Below the pieces are notes generated by a model. The model worked only from the letters and a program-made list of their open reading frames with translations, ran no database searches and was not told the origin of the DNA. Positions 41,400 to 49,457 of a stretch of 64,000 bases of DNA are shown piece by piece. Both the position numbers and the translations under genes were made by a program. Position 1 is the stretch's first letter, and every line of letters starts with the position of its first letter. Origin of the DNA: Hyphococcus flavus (GTDB lineage: Bacteria > Pseudomonadota > Alphaproteobacteria > Caulobacterales > Parvularculaceae); NCBI RefSeq assembly GCF_028748065.1, contig NZ_CP118166.1, forward strand, positions 2,185,501 through 2,249,500, given 5' to 3'.

Positions 41400-43397
41400 T
41401 TATATGTCCAGCGCGTCTTTCACAAAGGCGGCGTTTTCCTGGATGAACTGGAATCGGCTTTCGGCCTTTTTGCCCATGAGGCGGGTGACGAGATCGGCGC
41501 TTGTCGTTTCCTTGTCCTCCGCGATGACGACGCGGGCAAGCGCGCGGGTTGCCGGGTTCATTGTGGTCTCTTTAAGCTGCGCCGGCATCATTTCGCCAAG
41601 GCCCTTGAAGCGGCCGACATCGACCTTCTGATTGGCCTTGAACTCAGTTTTAAGAAGCTTGTCGCGCTCCTCCTCAGACATCGCGTATACGGATTTATCT
41701 TTTGCGGTGAGACGAAACAATGGAGGTTGAGCAAGGTAAAGACGTCCGGAACGAATGAGCTCCGGCATTTCCTGATGAAAGAAAGTGATTAGCAGCGCAG
41801 CGATATGGGCGCCGTCCACGTCGGCGTCGGTCATGATGATGACTTTTTCATAGCGTAAGGCTTCGATGTCGAATTTCGCGCCAAGTCCTGCGCCCAGCGC
41901 CTGTGTCATGTCGGCGATTTCCTGGTTGGCGAGGATCTTGTCGCGGCCTGCGCTCGCGACGTTAAGGATTTTGCCGCGTAAGGGAAGGATCGCCTGCGTT
42001 GCGCGATTGCGTGCCTGTTTTGCCGAGCCGCCAGCGCTATCGCCCTCGACCAGAAAGATTTCCGTACCCGTACGATCTTTTTGAGAACAGTCGGCGAGCT
42101 TGCCGGGAAGGCGAAGTTTGCGCGTCGCCTGTTGGCGGGAGACTTCCTTTTCTTTGCGGCGGCGCTGGCGCTCTTCCGCGCGGTCCGCAACCCAGTCAAC
42201 AAGGGCGCCCGCCTGTTTGGGATTGGAGGCGAGCCAGTGGTCAAATGCTGGGCGTACAGTGTTTTCGACGATCCGCTGCGCCTCGGCCGTGGCGAGTTTG
42301 TCTTTCGTTTGTCCTTGAAATTCCGGGTTGCGAACAAAAACAGAAAGGAGGGCGCCAGCAGTTCCCAGAACGTCTTCGGCGGTGACATTGGCCGCGCGTT
42401 TGACGCCGGCGATCTCAGCATAGGCTTTGACGCCTTTAGTGAGCGCTGCTCGCAGGCCCGCTTCGTGAGTGCCGCCTTCGGGCGTGGGTACGGTGTTGCA
42501 ATAGGAATTAACGAAACCGTCGGCATCGCCAAAACCGGCTGCGCCCCAGAGCACGGCCCATTCGAGGTTGCCGTGGCCGCCTTCATCCTTGCGTTCGACC
42601 TTGCCAGCAAAAATATCTTCGGTGACAGTTGGCTTCGAACCTGCAAGCGTTTGCAGATAATCCGTAAGCCCTCTTTCGAAATGAAAAGACGCTTCAGGCG
42701 GCGTCTGGTCCTTGATGAGTTCCGGCGCGCATCTCCAGCGGATTTCGACACCGCCAAAAAGATAGGCTTTCGAGCGGGCCATTTTGAAAAGCCGCGCCGG
42801 TTTGAATTTTGCGGTTGGCCCGAAAATTTTCGGATCGGGCAGGAACATGACACTCGTACCGCGCTTGTTCGGCGCCGAGCCGACTTTTTCGAGCTTCGTG
42901 CGCGGCTTCCCTTCGGCATAGGTCTGACGAAACATGGTTCGCCCTCGGCAGACCTCGACAATCAGGTCGTGGGCGAGGGCGTTGACGACTGATACGCCGA
43001 CACCGTGAAGGCCGCCTGAAGTGACGTACGCTTTGCCCTCGAACTTCCCTCCCGAGTGCAGGGTCGTCATGATGACTTCTAGCGCGGATTTCCCCTTGAA
43101 TTTTGGGTGCGGGTCGACTGGGATGCCGCGGCCGTTGTCAGTAACCTGCAGATAGCCGTCGTCGTGGAGCTCGACTTCTATGCGGTTCGCATGGCCGGCG
43201 ACCGCCTCGTCCATGGCGTTGTCGAGGACTTCGGCGAAGAGATGGTGCAGGGCCTTTTCGTCGGTGCCGCCGATATACATGCCTGGGCGCTTGCGCACCG
43301 GCTCAAGGCCCTCAAGAACCTCAATGTCCTTGGCGGTGTAGTCGCCGAAAAGATCATCATCTCCGCCAGAACCGTTTTTGCCTCCACGTTTAGCCAT
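41400..43397 (-). CDS. parE: DNA topoisomerase IV subunit B
   Basis: 665 residues, ATPase subunit that pairs with ParC to separate daughter chromosomes. GHKL ATPase motifs: VLDNAMDEA (Asn), VTDNGRGIPVD, SGGLHGVGVSVVNAL; TOPRIM domain: TEIFLVEGDSAGGSA and IIMTDADVDGAHIAALLI. The RFKGLGEMMPAQLKETTMNP end is typical. It is assigned as ParE rather than GyrB by its length and by the lack of the large insertion of GyrB. parC is not in the window. The opposite-strand long open frames here are shadows. Confidence 0.94.
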   Translation of the reverse strand: MAKRGGKNGSGGDDDLFGDYTAKDIEVLEGLEPVRKRPGMYIGGTDEKALHHLFAEVLDNAMDEAVAGHANRIEVELHDDGYLQVTDNGRGIPVDPHPKFKGKSALEVIMTTLHSGGKFEGKAYVTSGGLHGVGVSVVNALAHDLIVEVCRGRTMFRQTYAEGKPRTKLEKVGSAPNKRGTSVMFLPDPKIFGPTAKFKPARLFKMARSKAYLFGGVEIRWRCAPELIKDQTPPEASFHFERGLTDYLQTLAGSKPTVTEDIFAGKVERKDEGGHGNLEWAVLWGAAGFGDADGFVNSYCNTVPTPEGGTHEAGLRAALTKGVKAYAEIAGVKRAANVTAEDVLGTAGALLSVFVRNPEFQGQTKDKLATAEAQRIVENTVRPAFDHWLASNPKQAGALVDWVADRAEERQRRRKEKEVSRQQATRKLRLPGKLADCSQKDRTGTEIFLVEGDSAGGSAKQARNRATQAILPLRGKILNVASAGRDKILANQEIADMTQALGAGLGAKFDIEALRYEKVIIMTDADVDGAHIAALLITFFHQEMPELIRSGRLYLAQPPLFRLTAKDKSVYAMSEEERDKLLKTEFKANQKVDVGRFKGLGEMMPAQLKETTMNPATRALARVVIAEDKETTSADLVTRLMGKKAESRFQFIQENAAFVKDALDI

Positions 43398-43435
43398 GTA
43401 CTCTCAATATCTTCCTGTGTTTCCAGTGAACTGGT

Positions 43436-43963
43436 TTATTCCTCTATAGGCAGTCTGACGCAAGTCTCATTTTGTGCTTTAAGGTGACGTAGATACTCAC
43501 TCGGCGACATGGACGCATGATTCGCCATTTTGTTTTTACGCCAGAGATTGACCTGATAAAGCGAGGGCGTTTTTGCGGCAGGAAAAGCCGATGGCGTAGA
43601 GAAAAACCTCAGCCGTCGTGCGCGTCGCGGCGTTACTGTAAAACCTTCCGGGCGAACGACAACATTGCCGCTGATGAGCTTATGCATTTCGCCGTTAACT
43701 TCAAAAAAGTCTAGGTCTTCACTCTGTGGGTCGGGAATTACACCGTACCTGCAGACGACAAGCGTACAGTTTTCATTGTTGCTGTCGCGATAATCGACAA
43801 CAGTCCAGCCAACAGGTGTTCCCTTTGTAAATGTAATGGAGCCATGACCTCTCAGCCCCTCTGGCACATAATTTCCTGAACACGCTTTTTGTTCATATGC
43901 TTTCGCTGGTACGGCTGAATATACGCCAGCTATGAAAATCAAAATGAAGACGCGGAAAGCCAT
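43436..43963 (-). CDS. exported hypothetical protein
   Basis: 175 residues. A signal peptide (about 1-22, ending VPAKA) precedes a mature protein with CSGNYVPEGLRGHGSITF, NENCTLVVCRYG and NETCVRLPIEE; four or five cysteines could form disulfides in the periplasm. The basic PRRARRLRFF segment and a C-terminal helix follow. No family is recognised. It lies directly after parE on the same strand, but its weak ribosome-binding site and the gap give no sign of coupling. Confidence 0.6.
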   Translation of the reverse strand: MAFRVFILIFIAGVYSAVPAKAYEQKACSGNYVPEGLRGHGSITFTKGTPVGWTVVDYRDSNNENCTLVVCRYGVIPDPQSEDLDFFEVNGEMHKLISGNVVVRPEGFTVTPRRARRLRFFSTPSAFPAAKTPSLYQVNLWRKNKMANHASMSPSEYLRHLKAQNETCVRLPIEE

Positions 43964-44087
43964 ATCGTTTGAGAACAGTTGCTACATTGCCTGTTGATGT
44001 AACCGGTTCCAGGTATCTCGCAAAGGCTGGGGAAAACTTGATTGTAAGAAGTGGGAAGCTTGCGAGGCCACAAAAAAAGTTTGATGA

Positions 44088-44114
44088 GAAGGCGCTCAGG
44101 CCAAGAGCGCCTTC
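44088..44114 (-). terminator. terminator-like hairpin after the 4-helix membrane protein gene
   Basis: GAAGGCGCTC (44088-44097) pairs with GAGCGCCTTC (44105-44114) with a 7-base loop. On the minus strand a T7 run comes only after an 11-base spacer (TCATCAAACTT region), so it is a weaker terminator for the 44125 gene. Confidence 0.55.
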
Positions 44115-44124
44115 AACAGTTGTC

Positions 44125-44562
44125 TCAGTTGAGCCAGCCCTTGCTGCTTGAACTCATAGAAAACCAAAGAAGAAATGCTGCAACAATGGTGACGAGCGCC
44201 GGCATGAAAGCGGCCCCGATCCCATAGACCGCAAGCGAGCCGGCAAGAAACACCCACCATCCCATTTGCACAACGATGGCTGCAAGTGAAAGGCCGAACA
44301 CGGGCGTTGCTAACTGTTTGCGTAGCAGTAGTAACACACAGCCCGCAACCCCCGCGAATACTGCGATGGCGAACGCTGACAACGCCCAAGAGGGAAAGCC
44401 CTCCATCAACGCACGCTCTGCTTCGGGCATGGCGGCAAGCGTTTCTTCGCTCATTGTCACAGTGCTAATATAAGAACCGACGCCAATAATGTTCCAGACG
44501 AGCGCAAAACCTGCGACTACCCAGAACCAGACCGGCAGTTTTGAGTTTAGTTTTTCAGACAT
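44125..44562 (-). CDS. four-helix membrane protein, last gene of ArsR-SRPBCC operon
   Basis: 145 residues with four membrane helices (about 12-30, 58-78, 85-104, 108-134). The N-terminal FWVVAGFALVWNIIGVGSYI and a following METHIONINE/Glu-rich loop (MSEETLAAMPEAERALME) are shared by a family often found next to SRPBCC stress genes; function unknown. It starts 39 bases after the DUF4287 gene on the same strand, likely the same operon. Confidence 0.72.
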   Translation of the reverse strand: MSEKLNSKLPVWFWVVAGFALVWNIIGVGSYISTVTMSEETLAAMPEAERALMEGFPSWALSAFAIAVFAGVAGCVLLLLRKQLATPVFGLSLAAIVVQMGWWVFLAGSLAVYGIGAAFMPALVTIVAAFLLWFSMSSSSKGWLN

Positions 44563-44601
44563 GTATCCCTCCCTTGTCGTTATAGAATTGTGCTTTTCGA
44601 G

Positions 44602-45171
44602 TTACGCTTCAGCGTACGCTTTTTTCAGCCAGGCTTTGACGTCCTTATTGACGTCACTCGGACTTTCGAGCCGAACGCGGTGACTGACCATCGCGTTAAA
44701 GCTGCCTGACTTTTCAAGGCGCCCTTTGGCGGTTTCGCTTTTGAGATTAATACCAAGATCGACGCGGGTTTTCGTCGATGGCTGGATGAGGGCGAACTGC
44801 TTGTTTCGCCGTATGCTGACGTAAGTTTTTTTAGGTGCTATCTCGACGTCTTTGCCAAATGCCCTAACGGCTTTTATGAGTGCTTCATAGATTGGTTTAA
44901 GATCCGATTTCGGACCTGCGTATTGAGCGGCGACGAGGGCGTCATCACCGCCTTCAGCGCTTGCGGCATCGCTTTGCAAAAATTTATGTGCAACCAGGTT
45001 TGCAAAACCATGGGTCAAACCATGTTCGGATTTTAGAAATTTTACGACTTGTCCGTGTTTTTCCTGGCCGGACTTTTTCGCAACGGTCAGCCATTGATCC
45101 AGCGTTTTTCCCGTCTTTTCTTTCATGTTGGCGATCATCGCGTTCGCCATTTCTTCAGGTGATTTCGCCAT
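44602..45171 (-). CDS. DUF4287/DUF5655 domain protein
   Basis: 189 residues. The N-terminal 70 residues (KEKTGKTLDQWLTVAKKSG, LKSEHGLTHGFANLVAHKF) match the DUF4287 pattern; the C-terminal 110 (YEALIKAVRAFGKDVEIAPKKTYVSIRRNKQFALI and onward, quoted here in part) match DUF5655, a domain of unknown role. Basic and soluble. It is downstream of ArsR and SRPBCC genes, a common arrangement in soil and marine bacteria, where such operons respond to stress. The SRPBCC stop is 15 bases upstream. No catalytic motif is visible. Confidence 0.82.
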   Translation of the reverse strand: MAKSPEEMANAMIANMKEKTGKTLDQWLTVAKKSGQEKHGQVVKFLKSEHGLTHGFANLVAHKFLQSDAASAEGGDDALVAAQYAGPKSDLKPIYEALIKAVRAFGKDVEIAPKKTYVSIRRNKQFALIQPSTKTRVDLGINLKSETAKGRLEKSGSFNAMVSHRVRLESPSDVNKDVKAWLKKAYAEA

Positions 45172-45186
45172 GGGTTTTTCCTTTTC

Positions 45187-45720
45187 TTACTCGGCTTTGT
45201 CGTATGGCCAGTTTTCAACGCTCATGGATTTTGGCGTGATTGGTGCCATTAGGGAAAACATCGCGAGCATCATCTGCGCGCCAAAGGTAACCTTTCCAGT
45301 TTCAACATAGGACTTGAAATTCTCGACGATGAACTTCGAACCATCCGCCATGGATTTTTCGCTCTTTGAGCCGGCGAGAACGTTTTCTGTGATAAGTTGA
45401 AAGTCCGTACCGCTATCTTTTTCTTCTAAAAGATAAGTGACGCGTGAAGCTGGATCAGGCAGGTTAGTTAATCGAAAGGAGGTGACCAGTTTATTTGGCG
45501 GCTCCATCTCAAGTATGCGGCCGATGACAGGAACGGCTTTACCGTTATTGGCGGATACCCGATAGGGATTGCCAGGTGCGAAATCAGGCGTGTCCCAGTT
45601 CCCGTTCCAGAAGAACGGGCGTGGCTTGGTCGTGTTGACGAGTTCCGACCAAACGGTATCTATTGGCGCGGCTATAAACACGCGATAGATTTCTTTTTCC
45701 GCATATCTCATTTCACTCAT
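45187..45720 (-). CDS. SRPBCC (AHSA1-like) ligand-binding protein
   Basis: 177 residues of the START/Bet v1-like fold: IYRVFIAAPIDTVWSELVNT at the N-terminus, FFWNGNWDTPDFAPGNPYR, and the conserved RVTYLLEEKDSGTDFQLITEN strand. Family members bind hydrophobic ligands or act as Hsp90 co-chaperone relatives; the ligand here is unknown. It starts 6 bases after the ArsR gene. The downstream gene starts 15 bases on, consistent with one operon under the ArsR palindrome. Confidence 0.87.
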   Translation of the reverse strand: MSEMRYAEKEIYRVFIAAPIDTVWSELVNTTKPRPFFWNGNWDTPDFAPGNPYRVSANNGKAVPVIGRILEMEPPNKLVTSFRLTNLPDPASRVTYLLEEKDSGTDFQLITENVLAGSKSEKSMADGSKFIVENFKSYVETGKVTFGAQMMLAMFSLMAPITPKSMSVENWPYDKAE

Positions 45721-45726
45721 GATCCA

Positions 45727-46089
45727 TTAGCCTTTCTTATTTTTGCGAGGTTGATTATCGCTGCCGCGTGTTTCGGCGAGATATTTGATTCTTGTGAGCT
45801 GTCCGGCCCAGTAGGCGCTGTACTCGCTGGTCCAGCGGTCATGGATCATCTGAATTGGCGCAGCATTGAAATAGAGCTTTCGGGTGCGGCCATCCTTTTC
45901 GGAAACAATCAAATTCGCCTCCTCCAGAACGCTCAGATGTTTCATGACGGCGATACGGCTCACGTCAAAATCAGAGGCCAAGGCACCGACCCCGATACCT
46001 GGTTCTTCCTTGACGATATCGAGCATGCGCCGGCGGCTTTCATTCGCAAGCGCCTGAAAAACGGCGTCCATATCCCGATCATCACTCAT
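45727..46089 (-). CDS. ArsR-family transcriptional regulator
   Basis: 120 residues. A winged helix-turn-helix of the ArsR/SmtB type: MDAVFQALANESRRRMLDIV, GVGALASDFDVSRIAVMKHLSVL (recognition helix) and EANLIVSEKDGRTRKLYFN. No metal-binding cysteines are present in the usual ELCVCDL position, so it is more likely a non-metal regulator of the SRPBCC type. The start is ATG 46089; longer frames lack homology. It is the first gene of a four-gene operon and has a palindrome touching its start codon, so autoregulation is likely. Confidence 0.9.
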   Translation of the reverse strand: MSDDRDMDAVFQALANESRRRMLDIVKEEPGIGVGALASDFDVSRIAVMKHLSVLEEANLIVSEKDGRTRKLYFNAAPIQMIHDRWTSEYSAYWAGQLTRIKYLAETRGSDNQPRKNKKG

Positions 46090-46110
46090 ATGTAACTTAT
46101 AGGTTACATA
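46089..46110. promoter_or_regulatory. palindromic operator abutting the arsR-type start codon
   Basis: TATGTAAC and GTTACATA flank a 6-base centre (46089-46110); 10 of 11 pairs match. It overlaps the first base of the ATG and occupies the ribosome-binding region, with a TTGACA-like element (46123-46128, minus strand) just upstream. Binding there would block both transcription and initiation. The divergent AraC-type gene begins about 90 bases away. Confidence 0.7.
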
Positions 46111-46198
46111 AATTATCCGGCTTGTCAAACCAAAATTTTCGCTGCTCTCAAACCAGCATGCGTTGACAGAACCGGACCCGCAGCTATGCGGTCCCTTT

Positions 46199-47257
46199 AT
46201 GGAATCCAGTATGCTCATGACTGATATACTTGTTCGAGGCGCCGGCGCCGGCATGTCTTTGCTCGTCGCTGCGGCTTTTATCTCCAAGTTTTCGCTCAAT
46301 TGGCGACGCATTCTGGGCGCCTCGTTGGCGGTGAGTACGGGCGCTTATATCCTTGTATCGCTTCCAGCGTTGAATGGGGCGCTAGAACCAGTCATGCCAG
46401 CGCTTATCGTGCTGGCGATGTTTGGGCCAATCGCGTTCTGGTGGTTTTTTCTTACACTCTTCGATGACAACTTCGTCTGGCGGTGGCCGTTATTTATTCC
46501 ATTGGCGGCGCGGATAATTTTTCTGGCGGCTTACTATTTGGCCGAGCCAACCAGCCTGTTTTCAGCAATCTCATTTGTAATATGGAGAGCTGTTATATTG
46601 TTCATGTATGGGCACGCGATTTTTACGGCATTAAGATACGCGCAAGATGATCTAATAGAGGGGCGTCGCCGTTTCCGGGTAATTTTCGCTATTCTTGTGT
46701 CAATTGTTGGCCTCGCAATTGTATACGTGGAAACGACAAATGCTGACTTAGTTCTGACGCCACAATTATCACTCGTCCACGCGACTATAATCACCTTGAT
46801 TACCCTAGGCTTCGGCGCCTGGCTGCTTGCAGCGAGAAACGAGGTGCTTGACGGTCTTCAAAGAGGTGAAGCAGAGGCTGCTAATACTCGATCATTTGTG
46901 CCAGCAGCGGACCAGACAGCCTATGAAAAGCTTACAGCGCTGATGAGAGAAGAGATTTGGCGTCAGGAAGGTCTGAGCGTCTCCCTCCTGGCTGAAAAAG
47001 TAGAGGTTCCGGAGCACCAGCTTCGGAAGCTGATCAACGGCGTGCTCGGCTTCCGAAATTTTTCAGCTTACTTGAATGAATACAGGATTGATGCCGCCAA
47101 GACGGCTCTAGCCGATCCTGCGCAGGCTCGGCGTCAGATACTGCAACTAGCCCATGAGCTTGGGTACGCGTCCATCACGCCGTTTAATCGGGCTTTTAAG
47201 GAAGCGACCGGGCTCACACCCTCAGAATTTCGGAAAAAGTCCCTGAATGAAGGATAG
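46199..47257 (+). CDS. membrane-anchored AraC-family transcriptional regulator
   Basis: About 352 residues. The N-terminal 220 residues hold six or seven membrane helices (for example ILVRGAGAGMSLLVAAAF and VIFAILVSIVGLAIVYV). The C-terminal 100 residues are an AraC DNA-binding domain: LSVSLLAEKVEVPEHQLRKLI, FSAYLNEYRIDAAKTAL and YASITPFNRAFKEATGLTPSEFR. A sensor in the membrane coupled to a DNA-binding tail is inferred. Start codons at 46163 (TTG), 46199, 46211 and 46217 are possible. It is followed by a sterol-desaturase-family gene, a recurring pairing. Confidence 0.87.
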   Translation: MESSMLMTDILVRGAGAGMSLLVAAAFISKFSLNWRRILGASLAVSTGAYILVSLPALNGALEPVMPALIVLAMFGPIAFWWFFLTLFDDNFVWRWPLFIPLAARIIFLAAYYLAEPTSLFSAISFVIWRAVILFMYGHAIFTALRYAQDDLIEGRRRFRVIFAILVSIVGLAIVYVETTNADLVLTPQLSLVHATIITLITLGFGAWLLAARNEVLDGLQRGEAEAANTRSFVPAADQTAYEKLTALMREEIWRQEGLSVSLLAEKVEVPEHQLRKLINGVLGFRNFSAYLNEYRIDAAKTALADPAQARRQILQLAHELGYASITPFNRAFKEATGLTPSEFRKKSLNEG

Positions 47258-47366
47258 GCGATTTTGAAAATCACTGAGCATTTTTAAAAAAGCCGCATAT
47301 TTTCTGGTTTTGACGAGAAAGCAGAAGGGATCGCGCCCATAGGTTTTGAAAACCATGGAGTGAGCA

Positions 47367-48227
47367 ATGCCCGACCCTATTTCATTAAATACGTTCATCG
47401 AAGGTTCTACTGGTGCGATGTTGGTTGAGACGGCGCAGACTTGGGTTCGCGTATTCAAACAAGATTTTATCCGATATCTAGCCGGGGCAGGCGGGGTGTT
47501 TCTTGTCATCAACCTGATGCTGGCGGCAAAGCTTCGGGGGCGAAAAATCAGGCCCAACACGCACCCAAGCCGTGCGCAAATGCGGCGGGAGTTTTTGTAC
47601 TCAACTCGAACGGTTGCGGTTTTTTCAACAGTTGCGCTTTTTACGATCGCGGCTAAGGAAAATGGTCTTACACAGTTATATCTGGACTCGGCTGAACGCG
47701 GCTGGTGGTATTTTGGGTTTTCGATAGCAGCGCTTATCGTCTTACATGATGCTTGGTTTTACTGGACCCACCGCCTTATTCATGACCTGAGGCTTTTTCG
47801 AAGCTTTCACAAAACACATCATAAATCATTCGCGCCGACCCCATGGACGGCTTATTCATTTGATATTGGCGAGGCGGCATTGAATGCAATATTCGTCACC
47901 ATCGCGCTTATAATCATACCTGTTTCACCGATAGCGTTGGCGATCTTTCTTGCCCATATGATGCTGAGAAACGCGATTGGTCACTGTGGCTATGAAATTT
48001 TTCCAAGCCGGCGTGACGGGAGACCTTTGTTCGATTGGATGACATCTGTCACTCATCATGACCTACACCATTCGCAGGCAGGCTGGAACTATGGCCTGTA
48101 TTTCACATGGTGGGATAGGTTGATGGAAACTGAACACCCATTATACCACGAAAAATTCGCTCAAGCTGTGGGCAAACCACTTGATGGTTCTGCAGTGCGA
48201 GCGAGAAAGTCGTCCGCTGCATTGTAA
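47367..48227 (+). CDS. sterol desaturase / fatty acid hydroxylase family protein
   Basis: 286 residues, integral membrane di-iron enzyme. Four or five hydrophobic helices (about 32-50, 80-98, 115-135, 175-205) carry three histidine clusters: HDAWFYWTHRLIH with FHKTHHKSF, then HMMLRNAIGHCGYE, then HHDLHHSQ. This is the fatty-acid-hydroxylase superfamily pattern; the substrate may be a sterol, fatty acid or hopanoid. It starts 110 bases after the AraC gene on the same strand, likely its target. The starting ATG is preceded by GGAGTGAGCA. Confidence 0.9.
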   Translation: MPDPISLNTFIEGSTGAMLVETAQTWVRVFKQDFIRYLAGAGGVFLVINLMLAAKLRGRKIRPNTHPSRAQMRREFLYSTRTVAVFSTVALFTIAAKENGLTQLYLDSAERGWWYFGFSIAALIVLHDAWFYWTHRLIHDLRLFRSFHKTHHKSFAPTPWTAYSFDIGEAALNAIFVTIALIIIPVSPIALAIFLAHMMLRNAIGHCGYEIFPSRRDGRPLFDWMTSVTHHDLHHSQAGWNYGLYFTWWDRLMETEHPLYHEKFAQAVGKPLDGSAVRARKSSAAL

Positions 48228-48261
48228 GTGTAAGAGAAATGCAATCGGGTGCAAATGTTGA

Positions 48262-48885
48262 TTATATGGGCTCATATTTGTAGTCGATATTAAAAGAAAT
48301 CGCGACGCGGGGCACATTTGATTTTTCTTGACGTGTCACGCGATGAGGTAGCCAGGACGGCCACATCAAGCAATCACCCGACCTTGGTTTAAATTCAAAT
48401 CCAAGTGCGCTGTTGTCGAGCGAGTCATGCATGGTCAGGCCAGTATAGGGTGCTTCAAACGTAATTGCTGCACTATCATCACCCGTTTGCGGGTAATAAG
48501 TGCCTGAAATGAGGGACCGCCGGTGAATATGGGAGTCATGAAAATCGCCCTCCCGGTAGACGCTGCACCAATAGTTGAGCTTGTGTCCGCCGCCTCTTGC
48601 GAAATGGATTCGTTGGGTTTTGGCGACAAATTCATCCCCCGCGCGAGAAAGAGCATTTTCAAACCGATCCCGATTAGGGAAATCTTCCATAAACTTCTTG
48701 TTTAGTGCGGGAGAAAAATAAGTTGTGTACGCATCGCTGTCATCGATAATCTTCATGCAGTGATTGGCGATTTCAGCATGGACTACGTTTAAGACAGACT
48801 TCACGAGATCGACACGAAAAATGCCGTAGTGCTTTATATCTTCGACCACCTGAGAAGATCCGTTAAAGGCGCTAGAAGGCGACAT
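48262..48885 (-). CDS. 2OG-Fe(II) oxygenase-like protein (TIGR02466-type)
   Basis: 207 residues, cytosolic. The pattern HDSHIHRRSLISGTYYPQ (His-x-x-His) then PSWLPHRVTRQEK with a distal His and VPRVAISFNIDYK matches the double-stranded beta-helix oxygenases called putative 2OG-Fe(II) oxygenase in this family. The His-x-Asp/Glu metal triad is not certain from the eye: the first motif is H-x-x-H-x-H. The GAGG directly before the ATG is too close, so the start may be further in. It stands alone. Confidence 0.75.
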   Translation of the reverse strand: MSPSSAFNGSSQVVEDIKHYGIFRVDLVKSVLNVVHAEIANHCMKIIDDSDAYTTYFSPALNKKFMEDFPNRDRFENALSRAGDEFVAKTQRIHFARGGGHKLNYWCSVYREGDFHDSHIHRRSLISGTYYPQTGDDSAAITFEAPYTGLTMHDSLDNSALGFEFKPRSGDCLMWPSWLPHRVTRQEKSNVPRVAISFNIDYKYEPI

Positions 48886-48955
48886 GCCTCAAACTGGAGA
48901 TCTTCTTTACTCACGAAATGGTGAAATTGCCAAGTGAAATCAGATCACGTTCGAT

Positions 48956-49363
48956 TTATCGCCTGAACGCCAACTGACGGCTGCCGAGAAAAACGGAGAC
49001 CGTATAAACCGAAATCCCGAATAATTGTGCTAGGTACGGGTTAACGCCACCAATATGGATGGCGGTCAAAACAGCGCTTAAATTGAGTATATATCCGGTA
49101 AGGCAGACAAGCCCGAAAATGGTCATGCTGCGGCTGAGAGGTGCGTTACTGCTAAAGGTCCATCGTCTGTTGAGGGTGTAGCTGACCAAAATACCTACGG
49201 CAAAACCGATCATATTGGAAAGCGCTGGCGCTAGGAGAAAGACGCCCATGGCCACATAGATAATACTCAGGCCAACGAAGGTGTTAATGACGCCCACAAG
49301 GCAATATCGGACTAACTGCCTAAACATTGAAGGTGCTTCACCGGCCTTGATAATGTTACTCAT
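48956..49363 (-). CDS. GtrA-family membrane protein
   Basis: 135 residues with four membrane helices (about 17-38, 43-62, 79-98, 104-124). The start MFRQLVRYCLVGVINTFVGL, ALSNMIGFAVGILVSYTLNRRWTFSS and the LFGISVYTVSVFLGSRQLAF tail are GtrA/DPMS signatures. GtrA proteins are proposed to move undecaprenyl-linked sugars across the membrane. No glycosyltransferase gene is beside it here. Convergent-side neighbour glnA lies upstream on the same strand, separated by a terminator. Confidence 0.85.
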   Translation of the reverse strand: MSNIIKAGEAPSMFRQLVRYCLVGVINTFVGLSIIYVAMGVFLLAPALSNMIGFAVGILVSYTLNRRWTFSSNAPLSRSMTIFGLVCLTGYILNLSAVLTAIHIGGVNPYLAQLFGISVYTVSVFLGSRQLAFRR

Positions 49364-49408
49364 GCCGGATTGGAGCGCGAATTGGTTAACATTCGGACTA
49401 AGGCTAAT

Positions 49409-49440
49409 AAAAAAGCCGGGCTAATCAGCCCGGCTTTTTA
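49409..49440 (-). terminator. intrinsic terminator of glnA
   Basis: AAGCCGGGCT (49413-49422) pairs with AGCCCGGCTT around a short AATC loop, with A and T runs on both sides. On the minus strand the T run follows the stem, 18 bases after the glnA stop codon. Confidence 0.88.
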
Positions 49441-49457
49441 GCTCTATGGGAGAACGA

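Noticed and set aside
41906-42992. Two long open frames in other frames within parE
   Set aside because: They are shadows of parE, which has all GHKL and TOPRIM motifs.
46090-46311. N-terminal extension of the ArsR-type protein
   Set aside because: It would run through the operator palindrome and the divergent promoter; the winged-helix domain starts after ATG 46089.
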